From JBBQER01 sp052148155 (GTDB lineage: Bacteria; Actinomycetota; Acidimicrobiia; IMCC26256; PALSA-610), in NCBI GenBank assembly GCA_052148155.1, contig JBKQIY010000155.1, forward strand, positions 1-9,893: 9,893 nt of DNA, read 5' to 3'. Position 1 is the stretch's first letter. Each line of letters opens with the position of its first letter. Below are positions 1 to 5,600 of this stretch, in pieces. A program made the translations under genes and the position numbers. Under the pieces are notes generated by a model that made no database searches, was not told the origin of the DNA, and saw only the letters and a program-made list of their open reading frames with translations.

Positions 1-1187
1 TACTTCATGATCTTGACGACGCGGCCGGAACCGACGGTACGGCCACCCTCACGGATCGCGAACCGTAACCCCTCATCCATCGCGATCGGCTTGCCCAACT
101 CGACCGTCATCTCGGTGTTATCGCCCGGCATCACCATCTCCGTCCCCTCCGGAAGCGCAACCGTGCCCGTCACGTCCGTGGTCCGGAAATAGAACTGCGG
201 ATGATAATTCGTGAAGAACGGCGTATGCCGACCACCCTCCTCCTTCGTCAAGATGTACACCTGCGCCGTGAACTCCGTATGCGGCGTAATCGAACCCGGC
301 TTCGCCAACACCTGCCCCCGCTCCACATCTTCCTTCTTCGTCCCCCGCAACAACGCACCAATGTTGTCCCCCGCCCGGCCCTCATCGAGCAGCTTGCGGA
401 ACATCTCCACACCCGTACACGTCGTCTTGGTCGTCGCCCGCAAACCAATGATCTCGATCTCCTCACCCACCTTCACCTGACCACGCTCCACCCGACCCGT
501 CACGACCGTCCCCCGACCCGTGATCGTGAACACATCCTCGATCGGCATCAAGAACGGCTTATCGATATCCCGCGTCGGTTCCGGCATAAACGTGTCAACC
601 GCCGACATCAACTCCAAAATCTTCGGCGTCCACGCCTCATCACCCTCCAACGCCTTCAACGCCGACACCCGCACCACCGGCGTGTCATCACCCGGGAACT
701 CATACTCACTCAACAACTCCCGCACCTCGAGCTCAACCAACTCGAGGATCTCCTCATCATCAACCATGTCCGCCTTGTTCAACGCCACCACAATCGACGG
801 CACACCCACCTGACGCGCCAACAACACATGCTCACGCGTCTGCGGCATCGGACCATCCGTCGCCGCAACCACCAAAATCGCGCCGTCCATCTGCGCAGCA
901 CCCGTAATCATGTTCTTGATGTAGTCCGCATGCCCCGGACAATCCACATGCGCATAATGACGGTTCTCCGTCTCATACTCCACATGAGCAATCGAGATCG
1001 TGATCCCCCGCGCCTTCTCCTCCGGCGCCTTATCAATCTGATCAAACGCCGTGAAATGATTCTTCGGGTTCCCATCCGCGAGCACCTTCGTGATCGCAGC
1101 CGTCAACGTCGTCTTCCCGTGGTCAATATGACCAATCGTCCCAATGTTCAAGTGCGGCTTGTTGCGCTCGAACTTCTCCTTGGCCAT
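1..1187 (-). CDS. tuf: Elongation factor Tu (stop codon cut by window edge)
   Basis: GTPase that delivers aminoacyl-tRNA to the ribosomal A site in the cytoplasm. All 395 residues are present (the usual length is about 394-397); only the last base of the stop codon (TA-) lies outside the window. Visible motifs: P-loop GHIDHGKT at residues 19-26, switch I RGITIS at 60-65, DCPGH at 82-86 with catalytic His86, the guanine-specificity motif NKAD near 137-140, and a typical C-terminus ending GSGRVVKIMK. The start is fixed by MAKEKFERNKPH, with GGAG (1193-1196) five bases upstream. It follows tRNA-Met by 49 bases, so it is probably co-transcribed with tRNA-Thr and tRNA-Met, like the tRNA-tufB unit of other bacteria. 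Codon use is unlike the neighbours: many T- and G-ending codons (CAT, TAT, GGT, TTG, GTG) instead of C-ending ones. Identification is certain. Confidence 0.98.
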   Translation of the reverse strand, partial: MAKEKFERNKPHLNIGTIGHIDHGKTTLTAAITKVLADGNPKNHFTAFDQIDKAPEEKARGITISIAHVEYETENRHYAHVDCPGHADYIKNMITGAAQMDGAILVVAATDGPMPQTREHVLLARQVGVPSIVVALNKADMVDDEEILELVELEVRELLSEYEFPGDDTPVVRVSALKALEGDEAWTPKILELMSAVDTFMPEPTRDIDKPFLMPIEDVFTITGRGTVVTGRVERGQVKVGEEIEIIGLRATTKTTCTGVEMFRKLLDEGRAGDNIGALLRGTKKEDVERGQVLAKPGSITPHTEFTAQVYILTKEEGGRHTPFFTNYHPQFYFRTTDVTGTVALPEGTEMVMPGDNTEMTVELGKPIAMDEGLRFAIREGGRTVGSGRVVKIMK

Positions 1188-1236
1188 TGCTGCTCCGAAC
1201 TCGTGCGTGGTGTGACGGACTGTCTGGATGGACCGG

Positions 1237-1310
1237 TAGCGGAGGCGGGACTCGAACCCGCGACCCCACGATTATGAGCCGTGTGCTCTCACCAACTGAG
1301 CTACTCCGCC
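1237..1310 (-). tRNA. tRNA-Met (CAT), elongator type
   Basis: Full cloverleaf on the minus strand. The acceptor stem is GGCGGAG with CTCCGCT, giving a G1-U72 wobble, and the D stem is GCTC/GAGC. The anticodon stem is CACGG/TCGTG around loop CTCATAA, giving anticodon CAT. The T arm is GCGGG-TTCGAGT-CCCGC. It closely resembles mycobacterial metT as I remember it. CCA is not fully encoded: the discriminator A is followed by CC and then G. It could be an initiator or Ile2 tRNA by anticodon alone. The lack of the three G-C pairs typical of initiator anticodon stems, and the position beside tRNA-Thr, favour elongator Met. Confidence 0.95.
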
Positions 1311-1315
1311 ATTGA

Positions 1316-1337
1316 GGCGGGCCCCAGCGGGCCCGCC
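1316..1337 (-). repeat. Perfect 9-bp hairpin between tRNA-Thr and tRNA-Met
   Basis: Arms GGCGGGCCC and GGGCCCGCC are separated by a CAGC loop and fill most of the 31-base spacer between the two tRNA genes. No T-run follows on either strand, so it is not a standard intrinsic terminator. In a Thr-Met-tuf transcript it would form a very stable stem that separates the two tRNA precursors, perhaps as a processing signal or partial attenuator. The pairing is seen directly; the role is inference. Confidence 0.7.
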
Positions 1338-1341
1338 CCGG

Positions 1342-1414
1342 AGCCCCCTTACGGAATCGAACCGTAGACCCCTTCCTTACCATGGAAGTGCTCTGCCGTC
1401 TGAGCTAAGGGGGC
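1342..1414 (-). tRNA. tRNA-Thr (GGT)
   Basis: Minus-strand cloverleaf of 73 bases. The acceptor stem is GCCCCCT paired with AGGGGGC and the D stem is GCTC/GAGC. The anticodon stem is CTTCC/GGAAG around loop ATGGTAA, giving anticodon GGT. The T arm is TACGG-TTCGATT-CCGTA. The discriminator is T, followed by CCG, so the CCA tail is added post-transcriptionally. It is the first gene of the presumed Thr-Met-tuf transcript; the Thr-Met order matches mycobacterial thrT-metT. Confidence 0.96.
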
Positions 1415-1605
1415 AAGGCCCGTCAAGGCTAGCCGAGCCCCGGCGGGCGTCTCTGCAAATCGGCGGGCCGGATCGGTACGACACCAACGTCTTCGCGCCA
1501 GCCCACGGTGGGTGACGGTCCGGAGCGCGCGGCTGAAGATGGCACCGGTCGGTTCGGGCTCGGCCCGCGCGAACTGTTGACGTGTACGACGACCGAGACG
1601 GCCGG
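1415..1605. promoter_or_regulatory. Divergent intergenic region between tRNA-Thr/tuf and the acetyltransferase
   Basis: This stretch must hold the promoter(s) of the strongly expressed tRNA-tuf unit and that of the divergent gene. On the minus strand TAGCCT (1426-1431) fits an actinobacterial -10 box 11 bases before tRNA-Thr, but no good -35 lies at the usual distance. On the plus strand TTGACG (1576-1581) resembles a -35 box without a convincing partner. Two palindromes are visible: CCCAC-G-GTGGG (1502-1512), and an imperfect hairpin whose arms GTTCGGGC (1552-1559) and GCCC...CGAAC (1563-1574, three-base bulge) enclose TCG. No convincing gene is seen in it. Confidence 0.4.
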
Positions 1606-1635
1606 ATGAGCTCGGCCGCCTCTAGCTTGGGCGCG

Positions 1636-2124
1636 ATGCGCACCCGACTCGTCGAGCCGAGCGATGCCGAGGCGATACGAGCGATCTACAACGTCGAGGT
1701 GCTCGAAACCACCGTGACCTTCGATCTCGTGCCGCGAACGCTCGCCGATCAGCAGGACTGGATCGACGAGCACTCGGGTGGCCATCCGGCGATCGTCGCC
1801 GTCGACGACCACGACGCCGTGCTCGGGTTCGCGTCGCTGTCGCCGTTCAAGCCGCGCGCGGCATACGTACCGACCGTCGAAGACTCGGTGTACGTGCACC
1901 GAAACGGCCGCGGTCAGGGCATCGGCGAGCTTCTCCTGCGCAACATCCTCTCATTGGGAACCGATCACGGCTTCCATTCGGCGATCGCGCGGATCGTCGG
2001 TGGGCACGACGCGTCGATCGCGTTGCACGGCAAGTGCGGCTTCGCCCAGATCGGCTGCGAACGCGAGGTCGGCCGGAAGTTCGGCCGCTGGCTCGACGTC
2101 GTGCTGATGCAACGCATGCTCTGA
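1636..2124 (+). CDS. GNAT N-acetyltransferase, phosphinothricin acetyltransferase type
   Basis: Cytosolic acetyltransferase of 162 residues, transferring acetyl from acetyl-CoA to an amino group, in this family often of amino-acid analogues such as phosphinothricin or methionine sulfoximine. Hallmarks in order: RLVEPSDAEAIRAIYN at 4-19, ASLSPFKPRAAY at 66-77, VEDSVYV at 81-87, acetyl-CoA-binding motif A GRGQGIG at 91-97, ASIALHGKCGF at 126-136, and the family's C-terminal REVGRKFGRWLDVVLMQR at 143-160. The chosen ATG places the conserved fold directly at the N-terminus. An in-frame ATG at 1606 (ten residues more) and a GTG at 1582 are alternatives, and no ribosome binding site is strong. The gene is divergent from the tRNA-tuf unit and tail to tail with the hydrolase, 20 bases apart. 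The true substrate is unknown; housekeeping members detoxify amino-acid analogues. Confidence 0.9.
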   Translation: MRTRLVEPSDAEAIRAIYNVEVLETTVTFDLVPRTLADQQDWIDEHSGGHPAIVAVDDHDAVLGFASLSPFKPRAAYVPTVEDSVYVHRNGRGQGIGELLLRNILSLGTDHGFHSAIARIVGGHDASIALHGKCGFAQIGCEREVGRKFGRWLDVVLMQRML

Positions 2125-2144
2125 CTGTCATCGCGGCCCGGGAG

Positions 2145-3014
2145 CTATACGGCGACGAACCGCCAGACTTCGCCGTCGACCGTGACCCGCCCGGCGGGGC
2201 GGTTCGGGAAGTGTGTGCCGAGAACGAGCGCGCCGGTACGGGCCATCTCGGCGAGCATGCGGACGCGGGTCGTACGCGCCACCTCGATGTCGGCGTCGGC
2301 GATTTCGGCGATCTGCGGCTGCGCGAACTGCAGCGGATGATGCATGAAGTCGCCCGTGATCAGCGCGTGGGCGCCGTCGGACTCGATCCATAACGAGGTG
2401 TGGCCGGGAGTGTGGCCGGGCGTCGACTCGAGCCGCAGCCCGTGGCCGAGGTCGGCGTCGGGTTCGATCACGTCGGCGAGGCCGGCATCGAAGATGGGGC
2501 CGATCGAGTCGCCGTAGACGTCTTCGCCAGCCATGCCCGACGTGCGAGCGAATTCGAGCTCGGCTTCGGTGTAGAGGTGACGGGCCGCGGTGAATGTCGG
2601 GACCCAGGTGTCGCCGTCGCGGTGGGTGTCCCATCCGACGTGGTCGGCGTGCAGATGCGTGTGTACGACGAGTTCGACATCGCCCGCGGTGACGCCCGCG
2701 TCGGCGAGGCGTTCGAGGAACGGCCGGTCGAGTTGGTTCCACGTCGGCAGCCACCGCACCTTGGCGTTGCCGACGCACGGATCGACCAGCACCGTGAGTC
2801 CGTCGATCTCGACGACGAACGCCTGGACCCGCAGCGAGATACCGCCCGAGGCGTCGGCCCAGGTCGGCACGAGCCAGGAGTGGTGCCGCACGATCTCCTC
2901 GGTGGCTTCCGGGAAGAGCAGCCCGGGCGGAAGGTCGATCTGGTCCTCGACAACGCTCGTGATCGTCGCCGCCCCCACCGTCCATGACTGCGTTGCCGTG
3001 TGGCGGTCACCCAT
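2145..3014 (-). CDS. Metallo-beta-lactamase-fold hydrolase
   Basis: Predicted 289-residue metal-dependent hydrolase, without a clear signal peptide and so probably cytosolic. Metal ligands are all present: HTHLHADHVGWD at 118-129 (H120, H122, D124, H125), PGHTPGH at 199-205 (H205), ITGD at 219-222 (D222) and GTHF at 266-269 (H268). The pattern THLHADHVGWDT plus a later DSIGPIFDAG and PGHTPGHTS is typical of the MBL-hydrolase group that includes lactonases and methyl-parathion-hydrolase-like enzymes; the substrate cannot be read from sequence. The start MGDRHTAT is the ATG nearest the domain. The reading frame stays open further upstream, but that part crosses the tRNA-Tyr gene and is not coding. 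An 18-bp palindrome lies 14 bases upstream of the start and may be an operator. The convergent neighbour ends 20 bases away. Confidence 0.9.
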   Translation of the reverse strand: MGDRHTATQSWTVGAATITSVVEDQIDLPPGLLFPEATEEIVRHHSWLVPTWADASGGISLRVQAFVVEIDGLTVLVDPCVGNAKVRWLPTWNQLDRPFLERLADAGVTAGDVELVVHTHLHADHVGWDTHRDGDTWVPTFTAARHLYTEAELEFARTSGMAGEDVYGDSIGPIFDAGLADVIEPDADLGHGLRLESTPGHTPGHTSLWIESDGAHALITGDFMHHPLQFAQPQIAEIADADIEVARTTRVRMLAEMARTGALVLGTHFPNRPAGRVTVDGEVWRFVAV

Positions 3015-3027
3015 CGTCCGACCGTAT

Positions 3028-3045
3028 TCGATCACCCGTGATCGA
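3028..3045. promoter_or_regulatory. 18-bp palindrome before the hydrolase gene, candidate operator
   Basis: TCGATCACCCGTGATCGA consists of two perfect 8-bp arms around a CC/GG centre. It lies 14-31 bases upstream of the hydrolase ATG, where a repressor dimer would block transcription or a hairpin would form at the leader. No promoter boxes could be assigned with confidence. The symmetry is seen directly; the operator role is inference. Confidence 0.5.
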
Positions 3046-3150
3046 TGACGAGACGAGCGCCAAACAGCCCAACCCGGACCGGTGTGCAGCGGCGACTCCA
3101 CCTCGGGCCGGCGAAGGCGCGCGCACGCTCGAGCTTTGTACGAAATATTG
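3046..3150. other. Intergenic spacer between tRNA-Tyr and the hydrolase gene
   Basis: This spacer lies downstream of tRNA-Tyr and upstream of the hydrolase palindrome. On the minus strand it begins with an A/T-rich patch around AATATTTCG immediately after the tRNA, then turns GC-rich. No convincing terminator hairpin with a T-run, promoter pair or small gene is seen. Confidence 0.5.
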
Positions 3151-3233
3151 TGGGCCGGGTTGGATTCGAACCAACGTAGCGGTAACGCAACGGGTTTACA
3201 GCCCGTCCCCTTTGGCCTCTCGGGTACCGACCC
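3151..3233 (-). tRNA. tRNA-Tyr (GTA), class II
   Basis: Minus-strand tRNA of 83 bases with the long variable arm expected of bacterial tRNA-Tyr. The acceptor stem is GGGTCGG with CCGGCCC (one T-G wobble). The anticodon stem is ACGGG/CCCGT around loop CTGTAAA, giving anticodon GTA. The variable arm falls within TTGCGTTACCGCTACG, and the T arm is GTTGG-TTCGAAT-CCAAC. The discriminator A is followed by CA, so CCA is not encoded. It stands alone, divergent from yajQ. A possible -10 box TACATT lies six bases before its 5' end (3240-3245) with no clear -35. Confidence 0.95.
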
Positions 3234-3284
3234 GGACCTAATGTAGCAGCGCGCAATTTTTCGATCCCCAGTCTCAGGAGCGCA
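3234..3284. promoter_or_regulatory. Divergent tRNA-Tyr / yajQ promoter region and yajQ ribosome binding site
   Basis: Only 51 bases separate tRNA-Tyr from yajQ, so both promoters must be compact or overlap. The minus-strand TACATT (3240-3245) is a -10 candidate for the tRNA. An A/T patch CAATTTTTCG (3254-3263) is central. AGGAG at 3276-3280, four bases before the ATG, is a good ribosome binding site and fixes the yajQ start. Confidence 0.4.
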
Positions 3285-3773
3285 ATGCCGAGCTTCGATG
3301 TGGTATCCGAAGTCGACGTCCAAGAGGTACGCAACGCGGTCGACCAAGCGCATCGCGAACTCACGACCCGATTCGATTTCAAAGGCACCGACACAACGAT
3401 CGAACTGAAGGACAACGCGATCGAGCTCGAGTCGGCATCCGAGGAGCGCTTGAAGGCGGCGACGCAAGTGCTCGAAGAGAAACTTGTTCGGCGGAAGGTG
3501 TCGTTGAAGGCGCTCGACTACGGGAAAGTCGAAGAAGCGTCGCGCGGTCGAGCTCGCCAGACGGCCACTCTGCACGTCGGCATCAATGACGACAAGGCGC
3601 GCGAGATCGGCAAGTTCATCAAAGGTCTCGGCTTGAAAGGTGTCCAACATCAGGTGCAGGGAACGCAGCTCCGCGTCACCGGGAAGAAACGCGACGACTT
3701 GCAGGCGGCTATCCAATCGATGCGTGAGCACGATTTCGGCGTCCCGCTCGACTTCACGAACTTCCGAGACTGA
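3285..3773 (+). CDS. yajQ: YajQ family (UPF0234/DUF520) cyclic di-GMP-binding protein
   Basis: Small cytosolic protein of 162 residues, the normal YajQ length. It matches across the whole length: MPSFDVVSEVDVQEVRNAVDQA at the N-terminus, TRFDFKGTDTTIEL near 28-41, the central KALDYGKVEEASRG near 75-88, GKFIKGLGLKGVQHQVQG near 109-126, then RVTGKKRDDLQAAI and the C-terminal DFGVPLDFTNFRD. The family has two ferredoxin-like domains; members bind nucleic acid or nucleotides, and Xanthomonas and Pseudomonas homologues were described as cyclic di-GMP effectors that act on a transcription factor. Whether this actinobacterial member does so is not known from sequence. AGGAG precedes the ATG by four bases. 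It probably shares a transcript with the 270-aa acetyltransferase gene, 19 bases downstream. Confidence 0.95.
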   Translation: MPSFDVVSEVDVQEVRNAVDQAHRELTTRFDFKGTDTTIELKDNAIELESASEERLKAATQVLEEKLVRRKVSLKALDYGKVEEASRGRARQTATLHVGINDDKAREIGKFIKGLGLKGVQHQVQGTQLRVTGKKRDDLQAAIQSMREHDFGVPLDFTNFRD

Positions 3774-3792
3774 ACCCGAAAGGCGGACCCGG

Positions 3793-4605
3793 ATGGACAC
3801 GGGCGCGGACCGTGCGCATCGCAACCTGTGCGACTACCTCCGCTGGACCGTCCGACTCCATGCCGGGACGGTCACGCTCGACGAATCGGGCGTCGTCGCG
3901 GTTGCCGGCAAGATCGACTTTCCGACCGCGCGGGCCGCGGTCCGGTCGGATCGAACCGTTCCCGCGGCGCGGTGGGTCGAGATCGTCGACGGCTTCTTCA
4001 CAGCCCACGGCAAGATGGCGTGTGTCTACGCGCGACAAGAGGTGGACGACGACATCACCGAAGGTCTGCTCGCGTGCGGATTCCGCGAGTGGGCCACGAC
4101 GCCGGAAATGGTCTGTGACCATGAGCTCGATCCCCGTGATCCTGGGGCGGGTGTCACGGTGCGCTTCGCGGACTCGCCCGCCGACATCTCGGCATACGCG
4201 GCCATCGCGGCCGAAGCCTTCGCCCATTTGGCCATTCCGACAGCCGCCGCGCTCGACGGCGTCGACCACCCCGACGCCTTCCTCGCTGACGACTGCGCGG
4301 TCGCCCTCGCCGAGATCGACGGCACGCCGGTCGCGGGCGCGCAGATGGTGCTCGTCGGCGGAGATCTGAACGGCGACCATGTCGCCGGCTACGTCGCTTG
4401 GGTGTCGTGTACTGACGCCGCACGCGGCCGAGGGCTCGGCGATACCGTGACCCGCGCGGTCACCAACGAGGCGTTCCGGCGCGGCGCGGACTTCGTCTCG
4501 CTGGAAGCTTCACAATTCGGTGAGCACACGTACGCTCGGATGGGATACCGGCAGATCTACCGCTACCGGATGCTCATCCGGGTCGAGTCCGGAGCCGGCG
4601 TTTGA
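3793..4605 (+). CDS. GNAT-family acetyltransferase with an extra N-terminal half
   Basis: Predicted 270-residue cytosolic protein. The C-terminal half (about 121-265) is a GNAT fold: strand TVRFAD at 122-127, helix AYAAIAAEAFA at 134-144, the AEIDGTPVAGAQMVL strands at 173-187, acetyl-CoA-binding motif AARGRGLGD at 209-217, and the terminal ARMGYRQIYRYRMLI at 248-262. The first 120 residues lack motif A but contain WVEIVDGFF and a GLLACGFREWATTPEM stretch like the end of a GNAT unit, so this may be a tandem protein with a degenerate first domain. The ATG follows yajQ by 19 bases and suggests an operon. The frame is open upstream only because it overlaps yajQ. The substrate is unknown; the protein could modify a small molecule or protein N-termini. 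Its stop is one base from the opposing htpX stop. Confidence 0.82.
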   Translation: MDTGADRAHRNLCDYLRWTVRLHAGTVTLDESGVVAVAGKIDFPTARAAVRSDRTVPAARWVEIVDGFFTAHGKMACVYARQEVDDDITEGLLACGFREWATTPEMVCDHELDPRDPGAGVTVRFADSPADISAYAAIAAEAFAHLAIPTAAALDGVDHPDAFLADDCAVALAEIDGTPVAGAQMVLVGGDLNGDHVAGYVAWVSCTDAARGRGLGDTVTRAVTNEAFRRGADFVSLEASQFGEHTYARMGYRQIYRYRMLIRVESGAGV

Positions 4606-4606
4606 C

Positions 4607-5464
4607 TCAGGAACGGCCCCGCAGCCGCGCGATGCGCTCGGCCGTCGGTGGGTGGGTCTGAAACAACCCGGCGAAGTTGACCTTGCGTCCGGAGAGCGGG
4701 TTGACGATGTAGGCGGTGGCGTGCGCGGGGTCGACATTCATCGGCACCTGCTTCGCGTAGGCATCGATCTTCTCGAGCGCGCGGGCCAACGGCTCACCGG
4801 TGCCGAGCAGCTCGGCGCCGCTGTGATCGGCCTCAAATTCGCGTGAGCGGGACAGCGACATCTGCAGCAGCACCGCCGCGATCGGGGCGAGGATCATCAT
4901 CGCCAGTGCGCCGATCATGTTCTGCCCGCCGCGGCTTTTCTGACTGTTGCCACCCAGGCCGCCGAACAGCGCGCCCCACATCGCCATACGCGCAACGAAG
5001 GTGATGCCCATCGCGGCGGCGGCCGCGACCGAGGTGATCAGGATGTCGCGGTTGGCGACGTGCGACAGTTCGTGGGCGAGCACGCCTCGCAGCTCGTCTT
5101 CGTTGACCACTTGCAACAAGCCCTGGGTGACGGCGACCGCGGCGTGGTGCGGATTGCGACCGGTCGCGAACGCGTTCGGCTGCGCGGCCGGGCTGAGGTA
5201 GATCGCCGGCATCGGCAGACCGGTGCGCGACGTCAGGTCGCGCACGATCGCGTAGAGCTTGGGCTGTTCGGCCTCCGAAACCGCGATCGCTCCCGCGGCA
5301 CGCACCGCGAGCTTGTCGGAGAACCAATAGGACCCGCCGACGAACACCACGCCTAACACGAGCCCGATGACGAGTCCGCCCTCGCCGAAGAAGGAGCCGA
5401 CGGCCATGAACACGACGCCGATCCCCGCCAGCAGCAGGACCGTCTTGACACCATTCTTGAACAT
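4607..5464 (-). CDS. htpX: HtpX-type M48 membrane zinc metalloprotease
   Basis: Integral membrane protease (285 residues, normal length) that degrades misfolded membrane proteins with the active site facing the cytoplasm. The zinc site is intact: HELSH at 131-135, and REFEAD at 208-213 supplies the third ligand (E209 by alignment with the E. coli enzyme). Hydrophobic segments lie at about 8-26 and 30-47 (N-terminal hairpin), 142-170 and 185-203. YLSPAAQPNAFATGR at 89-103 and the C-terminal LFQTHPPTAERIARLR at 267-282 are classic HtpX features. The start ATG has GGGAAGG about six bases upstream. It follows pilC on the same strand after 136 bases that hold a 7-bp inverted repeat, so separate regulation is likely. 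In other bacteria htpX answers to envelope or heat stress. The stop lies one base from the convergent GNAT stop. Confidence 0.96.
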   Translation of the reverse strand: MFKNGVKTVLLLAGIGVVFMAVGSFFGEGGLVIGLVLGVVFVGGSYWFSDKLAVRAAGAIAVSEAEQPKLYAIVRDLTSRTGLPMPAIYLSPAAQPNAFATGRNPHHAAVAVTQGLLQVVNEDELRGVLAHELSHVANRDILITSVAAAAAMGITFVARMAMWGALFGGLGGNSQKSRGGQNMIGALAMMILAPIAAVLLQMSLSRSREFEADHSGAELLGTGEPLARALEKIDAYAKQVPMNVDPAHATAYIVNPLSGRKVNFAGLFQTHPPTAERIARLRGRS

Positions 5465-5488
5465 GCAGGCCTTCCCAGGTTGCGCCTA

Positions 5489-5507
5489 ACAGCCGTCTGG
5501 CGGCTGT
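5489..5507. repeat. 7-bp inverted repeat upstream of htpX
   Basis: ACAGCCG and CGGCTGT flank TCTGG, ending 25 bases before the htpX start and lying about 94 bases after the pilC stop. There is no T-run on either side, so it is a poor intrinsic terminator. On the minus strand a TTGACC box (positions 5513-5518) lies just upstream, so the repeat would overlap an htpX promoter and could be an operator. No -10 at optimal spacing was found. Confidence 0.4.
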
Positions 5508-5600
5508 ACGAGGTCAAACATCGGAGACCGGCGTGTCGTTCCCGCCTCCGGCGTACAACGCTATGGGAATTTCCTGGGTAGTTCCTGAATCGGGGCCGCG

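Noticed and set aside
201..1277. Long plus-strand open frame of 358 codons opposite tuf
   Set aside because: It is Arg/Leu/His-rich shadow translation of the tuf antisense strand, caused by tuf's codon bias; it also runs into the tRNA-Met gene and has no recognisable domain.
1316..1337. Intrinsic terminator between tRNA-Thr and tRNA-Met
   Set aside because: The hairpin is strong but no T-run follows on either strand.
2400..2987. Plus-strand open frame of 195 codons opposite the metallo-hydrolase
   Set aside because: Mirror of the hydrolase codons; the minus-strand product has all metal ligands.
3015..3824. Upstream extension of the hydrolase frame to a 559-residue protein
   Set aside because: The extra part crosses the tRNA-Tyr gene and the antisense strand of yajQ; the hydrolase has a natural start at 3014.
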